Shown piece by piece: positions 25,449 through 33,978 of a DNA stretch of 54,321 nt. The translations under genes and the position numbers were made by a program. Position 1 is the first letter of the stretch. Every line of letters starts with the position of its first letter. Source of the stretch: Hymenobacter sp. IS2118 (lineage in GTDB: Bacteria > Bacteroidota > Bacteroidia > Cytophagales > Hymenobacteraceae); the NCBI RefSeq assembly GCF_000715495.1, contig NZ_JNLX01000197.1, positions 1 to 54,321 of the forward strand. The letters are read 5' to 3'. The notes under the pieces were generated by a model. The model searched no databases. It saw only the letters and a list, made by a program, of their open reading frames with translations, and was not told where the DNA came from.

Positions 25449-25520
25449 TAGTCCGTAGGGGAATCGAACCCCTGTTGGTAGAATGAAAATCTACTGTCCT
25501 AACCCCTAGACGAACGGACC
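25449..25520 (-). tRNA. tRNA-Glu (anticodon TTC)
   Basis: The 72-base minus-strand sequence folds fully. The acceptor GGTCCGT pairs with ACGGACT, with a G1-U72 wobble at the tip. The D-arm is GTCTAGGGGTTAGGAC. The anticodon arm GTAGA-TTTTCAT-TCTAC has anticodon TTC, and the T-arm is AGGGGTTCGATTCCCCT. The discriminator is A and CCA is not encoded. An upstream promoter and a downstream terminator flank it, so it is a single-gene unit. Confidence 0.93.
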
Positions 25521-25539
25521 GTTTTTTGTTTTGGTGATG

Positions 25540-25569
25540 CAAAGGTACGGCGTGCGCCTTTCCGTGCAA
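25540..25569 (-). promoter_or_regulatory. tRNA-Glu promoter
   Basis: On the minus strand CTTG (-33) is followed after 19 bases by TACCTTTG (25540-25547), an exact TAnnTTTG box, 20 bases ahead of the mature tRNA 5' end. This is the best textbook-like Bacteroidota promoter in the window. Confidence 0.8.
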
Positions 25570-25767
25570 GTGAAAAGGCGAAAAAAAAGTGCTCAAAGAA
25601 GCAAACCACCTTGTTTTTCAGGCTGAAAGATTTTCAAGCTGTCTAATCTGTCCTCAAAATAGCCGGGCGATGCACGCTCTGGCGGCCGGCGCTCGGTGAA
25701 AACTGCCCGGAAACCACAACGTCTCTCAACAAAGGGCCGGGCATTAGCTTCCCCAACGCGGACCTAC

Positions 25768-25775
25768 TATCTTCG
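25768..25775 (+). promoter_or_regulatory. -7 box of gap
   Basis: TATCTTCG fits TAnnTTYG and lies 59 bases before the gap ATG. The rest of 25548-25767 shows no gene. Confidence 0.5.
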
Positions 25776-25834
25776 CCCCGCGTTTCAACTGGCTACCACT
25801 GGGGCAGTCAGTCACCTTTTTTTCTTGTTTTGCT

Positions 25835-26842
25835 ATGGCAAAAATCAAAGTCGCCATCAACGGCTTCGGCCGTATTGGCCGTCTCACTTTCAAGTCGCTG
25901 CTGAGCCGCGACAACGTGGAAATTGTCGCTATCAACGACCTGACCGACAACAAGACGTTGGCCCACCTGCTGAAGTATGATTCCGTGCACGGCCGTTTCG
26001 ATGGCACCGTGACCTACGACGAGGAGAGCATCACCGTGAACGGGGTACGCATCGCTGCCCTGGCCGAGCGTGACCCCAAGCTGCTCCCCTGGGGCAAAAT
26101 GGGCGTTGACGTGGTTCTCGAATCCACCGGCCGCTTCGTGGACGAGGCCGGCGCTGGCCAGCACCTCACCGCTGGTGCCAAAAAAGTAGTGATTTCGGCT
26201 CCCGCCACCGGCAACATCCCAACCGTTGTGCTGGGTGTGAACGAGGAAATCCTCACCGGCTCGGAAACCATTCTCAGCAACGCCAGCTGCACCACCAACT
26301 GCCTGGCCCCCATGGCCAAGGTGCTGGACGATGCCTTTGGCATTGAGAAAGGCTACATCACCACGGTGCATGCCTACACTTCGGACCAGAACCTGCAGGA
26401 CGCGCCCCACAAAGACCTGCGCCGCGCCCGCGCTGCCGCCTACAGCATCATCCCCACCAGCACCGGCGCCGCTAAGGCCGTGGGGCTGGTGTTGCCCCAC
26501 CTCAAGGGCAAGCTCGACGGCCTCGCCATGCGCGTGCCCATTCCAAACGGCTCGATGACCGACTTGACGGTTATCCTCAAAAAGGAAGCCACCAAGGAGG
26601 AAATCAACGCCGTGCTGAAGGCGGCCGCTGAAGGCCCCATGAAAGGCATCATCGAGTACACCACCGACCCGATTGTAAGCATCGACATCGTGGGCAACCC
26701 CCACAGCTGCATCTTCGATTCGGAGCTGACCTCGGCCAACGGCACGCTGGTGAAGGTTATTGGCTGGTACGACAACGAAACCGGCTACTCCACTCGCACG
26801 GCTGATTTGATTCAGAAGCTCGGCGAGCAGATGAATCGCTGA
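25835..26842 (+). CDS. gap: Glyceraldehyde-3-phosphate dehydrogenase, type I
   Basis: The product is 335 residues, full length. It oxidises glyceraldehyde-3-phosphate to 1,3-bisphosphoglycerate with NAD(P) and phosphate in glycolysis. The Rossmann motif INGFGRIGR is at about 8-16. The active-site block NASCTTNCLAP is at about 149-159 (Cys152), the catalytic histidine is near 179 (TTVHAYTSDQ), and WYDNETGYSTR is near the C-terminus. The first residues (MAKIKVAINGFGRIG) fix the start. The last codons and stop lie inside the dispersed repeat that starts at 26833. Confidence 0.97.
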   Translation: MAKIKVAINGFGRIGRLTFKSLLSRDNVEIVAINDLTDNKTLAHLLKYDSVHGRFDGTVTYDEESITVNGVRIAALAERDPKLLPWGKMGVDVVLESTGRFVDEAGAGQHLTAGAKKVVISAPATGNIPTVVLGVNEEILTGSETILSNASCTTNCLAPMAKVLDDAFGIEKGYITTVHAYTSDQNLQDAPHKDLRRARAAAYSIIPTSTGAAKAVGLVLPHLKGKLDGLAMRVPIPNGSMTDLTVILKKEATKEEINAVLKAAAEGPMKGIIEYTTDPIVSIDIVGNPHSCIFDSELTSANGTLVKVIGWYDNETGYSTRTADLIQKLGEQMNR

Positions 26843-27082
26843 TTTTCGCGGATTAGCCATGATTTCGCTGATTTCATACGGCGAGATACTTAGATTGAAA
26901 GCGCTAGTGAGGAAGCCTGCCGTAAGGTGGGCTTTCTCTTTTTTCGGCTGTTCCATCCGTAAATCCAAACATTCGTAAACAAATAAACTCGCGTTAACCT
27001 GACCTGCGAATCAGCGAAATCACGGTTAATCAGTGAAAATCAACGATTCGGAATCACGGTTAATCAGCGTAAATCAGTGATG
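26833..27082. repeat. ATCAGCGAAATCA repeat cluster spanning a stop and a start codon
   Basis: Three related units occupy the gap. Unit 1 (26833-26876) is inverted relative to unit 2 (27005-27049). In the unit-2 sense both read roughly AATCAGCGAAATCAyGGyTAATC then GAAAATCArCGATTC. Unit 3 (27050-27082) is a shorter direct copy (GGAATCACGGTTAATCAGCG...). Unit 1 contains the last codons and stop of gap; unit 3 contains the start of the lipid-kinase gene. Confidence 0.75.
26913..26944 (+). terminator. Terminator of gap
   Basis: AAGCCTGCC pairs, with two G-U wobbles, with GGTGGGCTT over GTAA, followed by TCTCTTTTTT. It lies 70 bases after the gap stop. Confidence 0.7.
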
Positions 27083-27949
27083 CCCAAAACCTGTTTTATT
27101 TTGAATCCCAAGGCCGGTCCCAGCCGCCGCCTCGACATGCCGGCGCTGATTGCCCGGCACTTCGGCGCGCTGGAACCCGACTACGAAATTCGCCCCACCG
27201 AATACGCCGGGCACGCCGTGGAATTGGCGCGCACGGCTGCGGCCGAGGGCTTTCGGGTGGTGGCCGCTGTGGGCGGCGATGGTACCGTGAACGAAGTGGG
27301 CCGGGGCCTGCTGGGCACCGCTGCCGCGCTGGGCATTGTGCCCCAGGGCTCGGGAAATGGCTTGGCGCGCCACCTGAAAGTGCCGTTGGCGCTACCGGCG
27401 GCATTGCAGCAGCTGGCCGCGCCCACCTTCAGCCGCATGGATGTGGGGGTAATAAATGACCACCCGTTTTTTTGCACCGCCGGGCTGGGGTTTGATGCCC
27501 ACGTGAGCCAGCACTTTGCCCAAGCCGGCTCGCGCGGCCTGAGCACCTACCTGCGCGTGACGCTGCGCGAGTACCGCCACTTCCAGCCCGTGCCCGTGCG
27601 CGTGGACCTGGACGGCCAGATTACCCAAACTAATTGCTACGTGCTGGCCTTCGCCAATGCCTCGCAATATGGCAACAACGCCTACATTGCCCCACTGGCC
27701 GACCTACGCGACGGCCTGCTCGACGTGTGCCTGATTGATGCCCTGCCGGTGGGCCGCGCCATTAAGGTGAGCCTGGGCATGGCGCTGGGCAACTTGCCGC
27801 AATCCAAAGCGGCCGAGTACTTTCGGGTGCCGCGAGGGCGGGTAACGGCGAAGGCCCCTATCGGCTTTCACGTCGATGGCGACTACCTGGGGCACGCCAC
27901 CGAATTTACGATTGAGCTGCTCCCTCTGGCCCTGGCCGTGGCCGTGTAA
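27080..27949 (+). CDS. Diacylglycerol/lipid kinase family protein
   Basis: The product is 290 residues. The catalytic-domain motifs of the DagK/YegS family are clear: CFILNPKAGPSRR (nucleotide contact), GGDGTVNEVGRGLLG at about 65-79 and PQGSGNGLARHL at about 90-101. A second beta-rich domain follows (FFCTAGLGFDAHVS; FANASQYGNNAYIAPLADLRDGLLDVCL; GFHVDGDYLG). Members phosphorylate lipid hydroxyls such as diacylglycerol or sphingoid bases at the inner membrane face. The start region reads GTGATG; either codon works and both lie in the repeat. It begins the rightward series with SUI1 and DUF1622. Confidence 0.92.
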   Translation: MPKTCFILNPKAGPSRRLDMPALIARHFGALEPDYEIRPTEYAGHAVELARTAAAEGFRVVAAVGGDGTVNEVGRGLLGTAAALGIVPQGSGNGLARHLKVPLALPAALQQLAAPTFSRMDVGVINDHPFFCTAGLGFDAHVSQHFAQAGSRGLSTYLRVTLREYRHFQPVPVRVDLDGQITQTNCYVLAFANASQYGNNAYIAPLADLRDGLLDVCLIDALPVGRAIKVSLGMALGNLPQSKAAEYFRVPRGRVTAKAPIGFHVDGDYLGHATEFTIELLPLALAVAV

Positions 27950-27980
27950 TCGAGGGCAATGACAACTGTGTGTATTCTGT

Positions 27981-28325
27981 ATGAAAGCTGATAAAAACCA
28001 ACGGCAGGGCGTGGTCTACTCCACCAACCCTGATTTTTCCTACCAAACCGATGAGGCGGCCGCCACCGTTACACTGCCGCCCCAGCAGCAGCAGCTGCGG
28101 GTGCAGCTCGACAAGAAGCAGCGCGGCGGCAAGCAGGTAACGCTCGTTACGGGTTTTGTGGGCACCGATGCTGATTTGCAGGCTCTGGGCAAGCTGCTCA
28201 AAACCAAGTGCGGCGTGGGCGGCAGCGCCAAAGACGGCGAAGTAGTGGTTCAGGGCGACTTCCGCGACAAGGTGCTGGAAGTGCTGCTGAAAGCGGGCTA
28301 CAAAGCCAAAAAAGCTGGCGGCTGA
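27981..28325 (+). CDS. SUI1/eIF1-family translation factor (YciH-like)
   Basis: The product is 114 residues. After a flexible N-terminus (about 1-40) comes the SUI1 domain: QLDKKQRGGKQVTLVTGFVG (about 42-61), LGKLLKTKCGVGGSAKDGEVVVQGDFRDKVLEVLLKAGYKAKKAG. The RGGK and CGVGGS elements are the family's hallmarks. In eukaryotes eIF1 controls start-codon choice; bacterial YciH binds the ribosome and has been linked to stress responses. The ATG at 27981 lies 31 bases after the lipid-kinase stop, so co-transcription is likely. Confidence 0.92.
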   Translation: MKADKNQRQGVVYSTNPDFSYQTDEAAATVTLPPQQQQLRVQLDKKQRGGKQVTLVTGFVGTDADLQALGKLLKTKCGVGGSAKDGEVVVQGDFRDKVLEVLLKAGYKAKKAGG

Positions 28326-28398
28326 TTGCCAGCGCTGGGCCTAGAAACTGCCTCTGAGCTGCTTTTTATTCGTTTTCCGTTGATTTCGCCCCCGTTCC

Positions 28399-28827
28399 AT
28401 GATTCCGTTTCCCGCCCTTCCTGAAGCCGTCCGCGACGTGGCCTCCCTGCACGGCCGGGCCGAAAGCGGTGTCATCGACGCCGTACTGTGGCTCAAGCTC
28501 GGAATCGAAACAGTAGGGGCGGCCATTATCGCGCTGGGCATTCTCAGCGCGGGCTGGCTGCTGCTCAAGGCCCTGGCTAAGCACCAAACCGCCGACTTTA
28601 CGGCCATCCGTCTCACTTTGGCGCGTTACTTGGCGCTGGCGCTCGAGTTCCAGCTCGGGGCCGACATTCTCTCCACGGCCATCGCGCCCAGCTGGGAGCA
28701 GATTGGCAAGCTTGGCGCCATTGCCGTCATCCGCACGGCGCTCAACTACTTCCTGTCGCGGGAAATGCACGAGGAGCGCCGGGAAGCCACCCCCGAACAC
28801 GAAGTTGTGAACCGCGCCGACGTTTAA
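28399..28827 (+). CDS. DUF1622 membrane protein
   Basis: The product is 142 residues with helices at about 25-58 (AVLWLKLGIETVGAAIIALGILSAGWLLL), 72-92 (RLTLARYLALALEFQLGADIL) and a shorter one near 104-118. LEFQLGADIL and VIRTALNYFLSREM are family features. It is an inner-membrane protein of unknown function. It is in the same direction as SUI1, 73 bases on. Its TAA is shared with the convergent kdsB stop inside TTTAAA (28823-28828), so no terminator separates them. Confidence 0.88.
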   Translation: MIPFPALPEAVRDVASLHGRAESGVIDAVLWLKLGIETVGAAIIALGILSAGWLLLKALAKHQTADFTAIRLTLARYLALALEFQLGADILSTAIAPSWEQIGKLGAIAVIRTALNYFLSREMHEERREATPEHEVVNRADV

Positions 28828-29573
28828 ACGCCGAGTCGGGCCCGCGCCTTGGCCACGTCCTCCGGCGTGTCAATGCCGAAAGCGTCCAGCCCGGTTTCTG
28901 CGCAGCGGATGCGGAAACCGGCCTCCAGCCACCGCAGCTGCTCCAGGCTCTCGGCCGCTTCGAGGGCCGAAACGGGCAGCCGGGTGAGCTGCTCCAGTAC
29001 GGCCGGCTGGTAGGCATAGAGGCCCAGGTGGCGCAGGTAGCGGTGGTGGGCCAGCCACTCGGCGGGCGCCCGGCCGCGCTGGTAGGGCAGGGGGTGCCGG
29101 CTGAAATACAGGGCGTGGTTCTGCTGGTCGAGCACCACTTTGGGCAGGTGCGGGCTGAATAATTCCTCCTCCGAAACCACGGGTTTCACCAGCGTGGCGA
29201 TGCCAGGCGCGGTGGCTTCGTCGGCAAATAAATCGACCAGCGCGTTGATTTGAGCCGGGTGAATGAAGGGCTCATCGCCCTGAATGTTGACGATGCAACG
29301 CACCCCGGTCGGGCTGCCCAGCTGCTGGAAGGCTTCCCACAGCCGGTCGGTGCCGCTAGGGTGGTCGGGGCGGGTGAGCACGGCCTCGCCCCCAAAATCC
29401 TGCACGTGCTGGCGGATGCGCTCGTCGTCAGTAGCCACCACCACGCGCGTCAGATTGGCCTGCCGGGCCTGCGCCACCACCCGCTGAATCATGCTCATGC
29501 CGCCCAAGTCAACCAAAGGTTTGCCAGGGAGGCGCGTGGAAGCAAAACGGGCGGGAATGAGACCAATAACCAT
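28824..29573 (-). CDS. kdsB: 3-deoxy-manno-octulosonate cytidylyltransferase
   Basis: The product is 249 residues from the ATG at 29573; a TTG four codons upstream is less likely. It activates Kdo with CTP to CMP-Kdo for lipid A core synthesis in the cytoplasm. The hallmark IPARFASTRLPGKPL follows the start, then ATDDERI, ltRPDHPSGTDRLWE (about 75-90), NIQGDEPF (about 100-107), FSRHPLPYQRG and HLGLYAYQ. Length and motifs match active enzymes. It is transcribed alone, convergent with DUF1622 with overlapping stops. Confidence 0.96.
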   Translation of the reverse strand: MVIGLIPARFASTRLPGKPLVDLGGMSMIQRVVAQARQANLTRVVVATDDERIRQHVQDFGGEAVLTRPDHPSGTDRLWEAFQQLGSPTGVRCIVNIQGDEPFIHPAQINALVDLFADEATAPGIATLVKPVVSEEELFSPHLPKVVLDQQNHALYFSRHPLPYQRGRAPAEWLAHHRYLRHLGLYAYQPAVLEQLTRLPVSALEAAESLEQLRWLEAGFRIRCAETGLDAFGIDTPEDVAKARARLGV

Positions 29574-29762
29574 CGGAGCGGGCAAGAGAAGCGGAACGGA
29601 AAGCGGAGCGAAACAAGGAATCCGGCTTCAAATAAAGCGCTTTGGCCGCGGCCAGAGAAAATAGAAGCGAATTCCCCGCCGGTTTTTGCGTTATTTTGTC
29701 ATTGTTAGCCACTGGGCTGGCGCTCCGGGCGGGGCTGGTATGGATTTCGCAAGGTTGATTTT

Positions 29763-30716
29763 ATGACTACAATACTTTCGCTCATTACGCTGCTGGCCCT
29801 GGGTGGCCCCGGTTCCGACAACCTTCCACCCTTGCCCGCCGCTCCCAGCGACTCTATTGGCGTAGAAATGCGCGGCGGCCAGCGTTTCGTGAAGCACCGG
29901 GTAGCCGCTGGCGAAACACTCTCGGCCCTCACGCGCCGCTACCGGGTTTCCCTCGACCAGCTTATGGCCGCCAATCCACAGGTTAAAAGCGGCCTGGGCA
30001 TCGGCCAGATTGTGTACGTGCCCCGCCCCCTGACGGGCCGCACCGCCGCTGCGGCTCCCAGTCGCCCGGCCGCAGCTTCGCCCGCTGCCAGCGCTATGCC
30101 CGCCAGCTATACTGTGGCGAAGGGCGAAACGCTGTTTGGCATCGCGCGCCGCTTTCAGCTCACCCCCGACGAACTCATTAAGCTCAACAAGCTGCCTGCC
30201 GGCGGCGCCGTGCGCGTTGGCCAGGAATTGATGCTGCGTGCGGCCGAAGCCGGCGCACCCGCTGCCAGCGCCGCCGCGCCCAAGCCCGTGCGCGCCGCGG
30301 AGGTAGAAGACGTGCCTACGCCCAAAACGCCCGCCGCCCCCGACAAGCCCGCCCAGATTGCAACCGTGACCCCGGCCATGACGGAAAAGGAGAAGCAGGA
30401 AACCGAGAACGAGGAGCGGACGCCCAACCGCGCCGCCGAGCTGCTCGCCCGCGTAACCGAAGCCGGCCTGGGCGCGCCCATCGACAAGAGCGTGACCGAC
30501 AAGTATTTAGCGCTGCATAAAACCGCGCCCGTGGGCACCATCATGCAGGTGAAAAACAACATGAACGGCCAGTCGGTGTACGTGCGCGTTATCGGCAAGC
30601 TGCCCGATACCGGCGAAAATAACAACATTCTGGTGCGCCTCTCGCCCCGCGCCATGCAGAAGCTGGGCACGGGTGATTCCCGCTTCCGGGTCGAGACGAA
30701 CTACATTCCGCAGTAG
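29763..30716 (+). CDS. Secreted LysM protein with RlpA-like C-terminal domain
   Basis: The product is 317 residues. A short hydrophobic N-terminus (TTILSLITLLALGG) may be a weak signal peptide. Two LysM domains bind peptidoglycan: about 44-88 (HRVAAGETLSALTRRYRVSLDQLMAANP) and about 114-158 (YTVAKGETLFGIARRFQLTPDELIKLN). An Ala/Pro-rich linker of about 65 residues follows. The C-terminal segment (about 235-317: HKTAPVGTIMQVKNNMNGQSVYVRVIGKLPDTGENNNILVRLSP) resembles the double-psi barrel of RlpA-type cell-wall proteins. A role in cell-envelope maintenance is likely. It is divergent from kdsB and followed by a perfect inverted repeat. Confidence 0.88.
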   Translation: MTTILSLITLLALGGPGSDNLPPLPAAPSDSIGVEMRGGQRFVKHRVAAGETLSALTRRYRVSLDQLMAANPQVKSGLGIGQIVYVPRPLTGRTAAAAPSRPAAASPAASAMPASYTVAKGETLFGIARRFQLTPDELIKLNKLPAGGAVRVGQELMLRAAEAGAPAASAAAPKPVRAAEVEDVPTPKTPAAPDKPAQIATVTPAMTEKEKQETENEERTPNRAAELLARVTEAGLGAPIDKSVTDKYLALHKTAPVGTIMQVKNNMNGQSVYVRVIGKLPDTGENNNILVRLSPRAMQKLGTGDSRFRVETNYIPQ

Positions 30717-30720
30717 CCTT

Positions 30721-30792
30721 GTGAGGTAAGCTTTAGCTTGCCGTCGTGGAACAAACTTGAAAGACATTACGGCAAGCTAAAGCTTACCTCAC
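30721..30792. repeat. Perfect 24-bp inverted repeat abutting a start codon
   Basis: Arms 30721-30744 and 30769-30792 are exact reverse complements (GTGAGGTAAGCTTTAGCTTG... inward), with a 24-base spacer. The element begins four bases after the LysM stop and ends one base before the next gene's TTG start, so it fills the entire gap. It may serve as terminator for one gene and leader for the next. Confidence 0.85.
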
Positions 30793-30793
30793 T

Positions 30794-31546
30794 TTGAACA
30801 TCGCCCAGCTCCGCCGCCAGCTAGACGCTCAGTATGAGCGCTACAACCGGCCGGAATTCATTAAAAACGACCCTATTCAGATTCCGCACCGCTTCACGCA
30901 GCAGTCGGATATTGAAATCAGCGCCCTGTTTGCGGCGCTGCTGGCCTGGGGGCAACGGCCCACCATCATCAACAAATGCAACGAGCTGCTGCGCCGCATG
31001 GACGACGCGCCGCACCAGTTCATCACCCAGCATCAGGACGAGGATTTGAAGCGGCTGCTGGGCTTCTGCCACCGCACCTTCTGCGATACCGACCTGCTGT
31101 ACTTTGTGCATTTCCTGCGCCACTGGTACGGGCAGCACGAGTCGCTGGAAACCGCGTTTCTGGAGGGTCACACGCAGCGCGAGCGGCTCATCAACTTCCA
31201 CAATACCTTCTTCAGCCTGCCTGATGCGCCCGGCCGCACCCGCAAGCACGTGGCCACGCCGGCCCGCAAATCGGCCTGCAAGCGGGTGAATATGTACCTG
31301 CGCTGGCTGGTGCGCCGCGATGCCCACGGCGTGGACTTCGGCCTCTGGACCCGCCTCTCCATGGCCGATTTAATAATGCCCATCGACCTGCACGTCGAGC
31401 GCCAAGCCCGTCCGCTGGGCCTGCTTACCCGCAAGCTGGTGGACTGGCAAGCCGCCGAGGAACTGACCGCCAACCTGCGCCTGCTGGACGCGGACGACCC
31501 GGTGAAGTACGACTTCGCGCTGTTTGGGGCGGGGGTGGATAAGTAG
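30794..31546 (+). CDS. TIGR02757 (DUF2400) family protein
   Basis: The product is 250 residues from a TTG at 30794; the start matches the family opening (LRRQLDAQYERYNRPEFIKNDPIQIPHRF). Conserved blocks are QSDIEISALFAALLAWGQRPTIINKC near 37-62, SACKRVNMYLRWLVRRD near 158-175 and GLWTRLSMADLIMPIDLHVERQARPLGLL near 180-208. The protein is helical and soluble, and the family has no proven activity; its helix-hairpin layout recalls DNA-glycosylase folds, as inference only. The 3' 117 bases are duplicated in decayed form at 35555-35671. Confidence 0.88.
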   Translation: MNIAQLRRQLDAQYERYNRPEFIKNDPIQIPHRFTQQSDIEISALFAALLAWGQRPTIINKCNELLRRMDDAPHQFITQHQDEDLKRLLGFCHRTFCDTDLLYFVHFLRHWYGQHESLETAFLEGHTQRERLINFHNTFFSLPDAPGRTRKHVATPARKSACKRVNMYLRWLVRRDAHGVDFGLWTRLSMADLIMPIDLHVERQARPLGLLTRKLVDWQAAEELTANLRLLDADDPVKYDFALFGAGVDK

Positions 31547-31591
31547 GACAGCGTCGTGGGGTAGTCAGTGCGCTTTTCTCGGGAAAGTTCA

Positions 31592-31621
31592 GGTGCCCTC
31601 CGGACCCACCGGTCGGGCACT
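31592..31621 (+). terminator. Hairpin after the TIGR02757 gene
   Basis: GGTGCCC pairs with GGGCAC(T) around CCGG-containing inner bases, 45 bases past the stop. No T-run follows. The rest of 31547-31756 is non-coding. Confidence 0.4.
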
Positions 31622-31756
31622 TGCTGGATTTGCAGGGCGGCGAACCGGGTTGGTGGGCTTCATTGGCGGCGGTTACGAACATGTAATCTGGCCGTGATAC
31701 TTCTGTGAGATGTAAAGGCGAAATTCGTTTCGTTCCTCACGTAGTTCCTACTGCTC

Positions 31757-32233
31757 ATGAAAAACCGCACTTTCCCCCTTCTATTCGCCGTCTTGCTCGC
31801 CGCCCCGGCCTTGCTGATTTCCTGCTCCGACAGCGATAACGACCCGGCTCCCCAGGCGCCAACCACGAGCACCGTGACGCCCAACGGTGCCGTGAGCACG
31901 CTCAAAACCGGCACCATTGCGCCCCAGAGCGGGACCCCCACCACGGGCATGCTCACCATCGTGCGCGACGCCGACAACCGCGAGTTCGTGCAGCTGGCCG
32001 ATAACTTCAAATCGGACTTTCATACGGGCACCGTCACCATCTACCTGGCCAAAGCCACCACCAACATCGGCGCCCAGCGCCGGGCCGATGCCACCAGCGT
32101 GAAAGTAGTGGGCCTCGTAAACAAGGACGGCAAACAGGCTTTTTTGATTGACCGCGGCCTGGAATCTTTCTCCACCGTGGTGTTTTACTGCGAAACGGCC
32201 GCCATTAATTTCGGGGCGGCCCCGCTGCAATAA
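31757..32233 (+). CDS. DM13-domain lipoprotein
   Basis: The product is 158 residues with a lipoprotein signal (FAVLLAAPALLISCSDSD; lipobox ISC) and a short threonine-rich spacer. The DM13 domain covers about 65-158 (GMLTIVRDADNREFVQLADNFKSDFHTGTVTIYLA, VKVVGLVNKDGKQAFLID, FSTVVFYCETAAINFGAAPL). One cysteine, in YCETAAINFG, sits where DM13 proteins carry a conserved Cys proposed to take part in redox. It is exported and lipid-anchored. The stop overlaps the next gene's ATG by one base, so this and the barrel protein are translated together. Confidence 0.85.
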   Translation: MKNRTFPLLFAVLLAAPALLISCSDSDNDPAPQAPTTSTVTPNGAVSTLKTGTIAPQSGTPTTGMLTIVRDADNREFVQLADNFKSDFHTGTVTIYLAKATTNIGAQRRADATSVKVVGLVNKDGKQAFLIDRGLESFSTVVFYCETAAINFGAAPLQ

Positions 32234-33087
32234 TGCGCGTGGCCGCCCGTACCGGGTTGGGGGTACTCACTGCTGGCTGGCTGCTGGGCGCGGCCCAGCC
32301 CGCCTGCGCTGGGGGCGGCTGGATTCGACCTGCCGGCGGGGCATATGCGAAAGTCGGCCTCACCGCCGTGAACACCTCCCGCTACTACACGCTTTCCGGC
32401 ACCGAGCTCACCACCAACCCCTTCAGCCAGCAGGTAGTCAGCCTCTACGCCGAAGCTGGCCTGGGCCACCACCTCGAAGCCGTGCTGAACTTCCCGGCCT
32501 ATCGGCGGGCCAAGTTCAGCACGTCCACGGCCACCCAGGGCGTGGGCGATGTTCAACTCGGGCTGCGCTACGGGGTGCTGCGCGGGGCCTGGCCGATGGC
32601 CCTGAGCGTGAGTGCCGAGCTGCCCACCGGCAACCCCAAGGCCCGTGGCACGAACACCAACAATTCCCAGCTGGAAATTGCCCTGCCCACCGGCGACGGC
32701 GAGTTCAACGTCTGGACCCAGGTGGCCCTCTCGCACAGCTTCTCCCCCAAGCTGTACGCAACGGTGGAGGCGGGCTATAATGCCCGCACCGAGGGCTTCA
32801 CCAACCAGTACAGCTACAGCGGGCAGCTGGGTTACCAACTGCTGGGCAAAGCCTGGCTCACGGGCACGGTGCGCACCCTCGACAACGTGCGCGCGCCCCG
32901 GCCCGGTGGCCTGGCCAGCATTGGCATCGGCGAGGGTGTTGCCTACTCCACGGCCGCGCTGGGGGCCAACTACGCCGCCACCGACCACCTCTGGCTGACC
33001 GCCGAATGGGCCACCGGCTTCGGCAAGCTGCGCAACGTGTACGCCGGCAGCCAGTTCACGGTGGGCGTGGCCTGGGAGTGGAAGTAA
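32233..33087 (+). CDS. Outer-membrane beta-barrel protein
   Basis: The product is 284 residues with a signal peptide (LGVLTAGWLLGAAQPACAGG). The mature part shows many alternating strands ending in aromatic residues (YAKVGLTAVNTSRYYTL; QVVSLYAEAGLGHHLEAVLNFPAYRRAKF; GVGDVQLGLRYGVL; LYATVEAGYNARTEGF; FTVGVAWEWK). The C-terminal strand closes with an aromatic-rich ending usual for barrels. Size suggests 12-14 strands. Transport substrate is unknown. It overlaps the DM13 lipoprotein gene by one base, so the two surface proteins likely work together. Confidence 0.85.
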   Translation: MRVAARTGLGVLTAGWLLGAAQPACAGGGWIRPAGGAYAKVGLTAVNTSRYYTLSGTELTTNPFSQQVVSLYAEAGLGHHLEAVLNFPAYRRAKFSTSTATQGVGDVQLGLRYGVLRGAWPMALSVSAELPTGNPKARGTNTNNSQLEIALPTGDGEFNVWTQVALSHSFSPKLYATVEAGYNARTEGFTNQYSYSGQLGYQLLGKAWLTGTVRTLDNVRAPRPGGLASIGIGEGVAYSTAALGANYAATDHLWLTAEWATGFGKLRNVYAGSQFTVGVAWEWK

Positions 33088-33090
33088 GTG

Positions 33091-33230
33091 TTGGCTGTTA
33101 GCTGTTAGCTTTCGTGCTGAATATTGCCTTCCCGTTTGCCCCTGGTTTAATGCCGTGCCTAGCGTCTGAAAGTGGTAGGTACGGCACTGTTCGCTCAAAA
33201 GCTAACGGCTAACAGCTAACGGCTAACAGC
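33091..33230. repeat. GCTAACGGCTAACAGC repeats, inverted pair
   Basis: GGCTGTTAGCTGTTAGCTTT at 33093-33112 is opposed by AAAAGCTAACGGCTAACAGC and a second tandem copy at 33197-33230. The unit is a short tandem repeat on each side of about 85 non-coding bases. It lies just before the two-component operon promoter. The repeats are too short and unspaced to be CRISPR. Confidence 0.75.
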
Positions 33231-33247
33231 TAAATCACAAAAAGCCC

Positions 33248-33255
33248 TACCTTCC
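33248..33255 (+). promoter_or_regulatory. -7 box immediately before the response-regulator ATG
   Basis: TACCTTCC is separated from the ATG at 33259 by three bases (AAC). If it is the -7 element, transcription starts at or within the start codon, giving a leaderless message. Confidence 0.5.
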
Positions 33256-33258
33256 AAC

Positions 33259-33971
<713 letters not shown>

Positions 33972-33978
<7 letters not shown>

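Noticed and set aside
33091..33230. Possible CRISPR array at the GCTAACGGCTAACAGC repeats
   Set aside because: Units are short, contiguous and inverted, with no regular spacers and no cas genes nearby.
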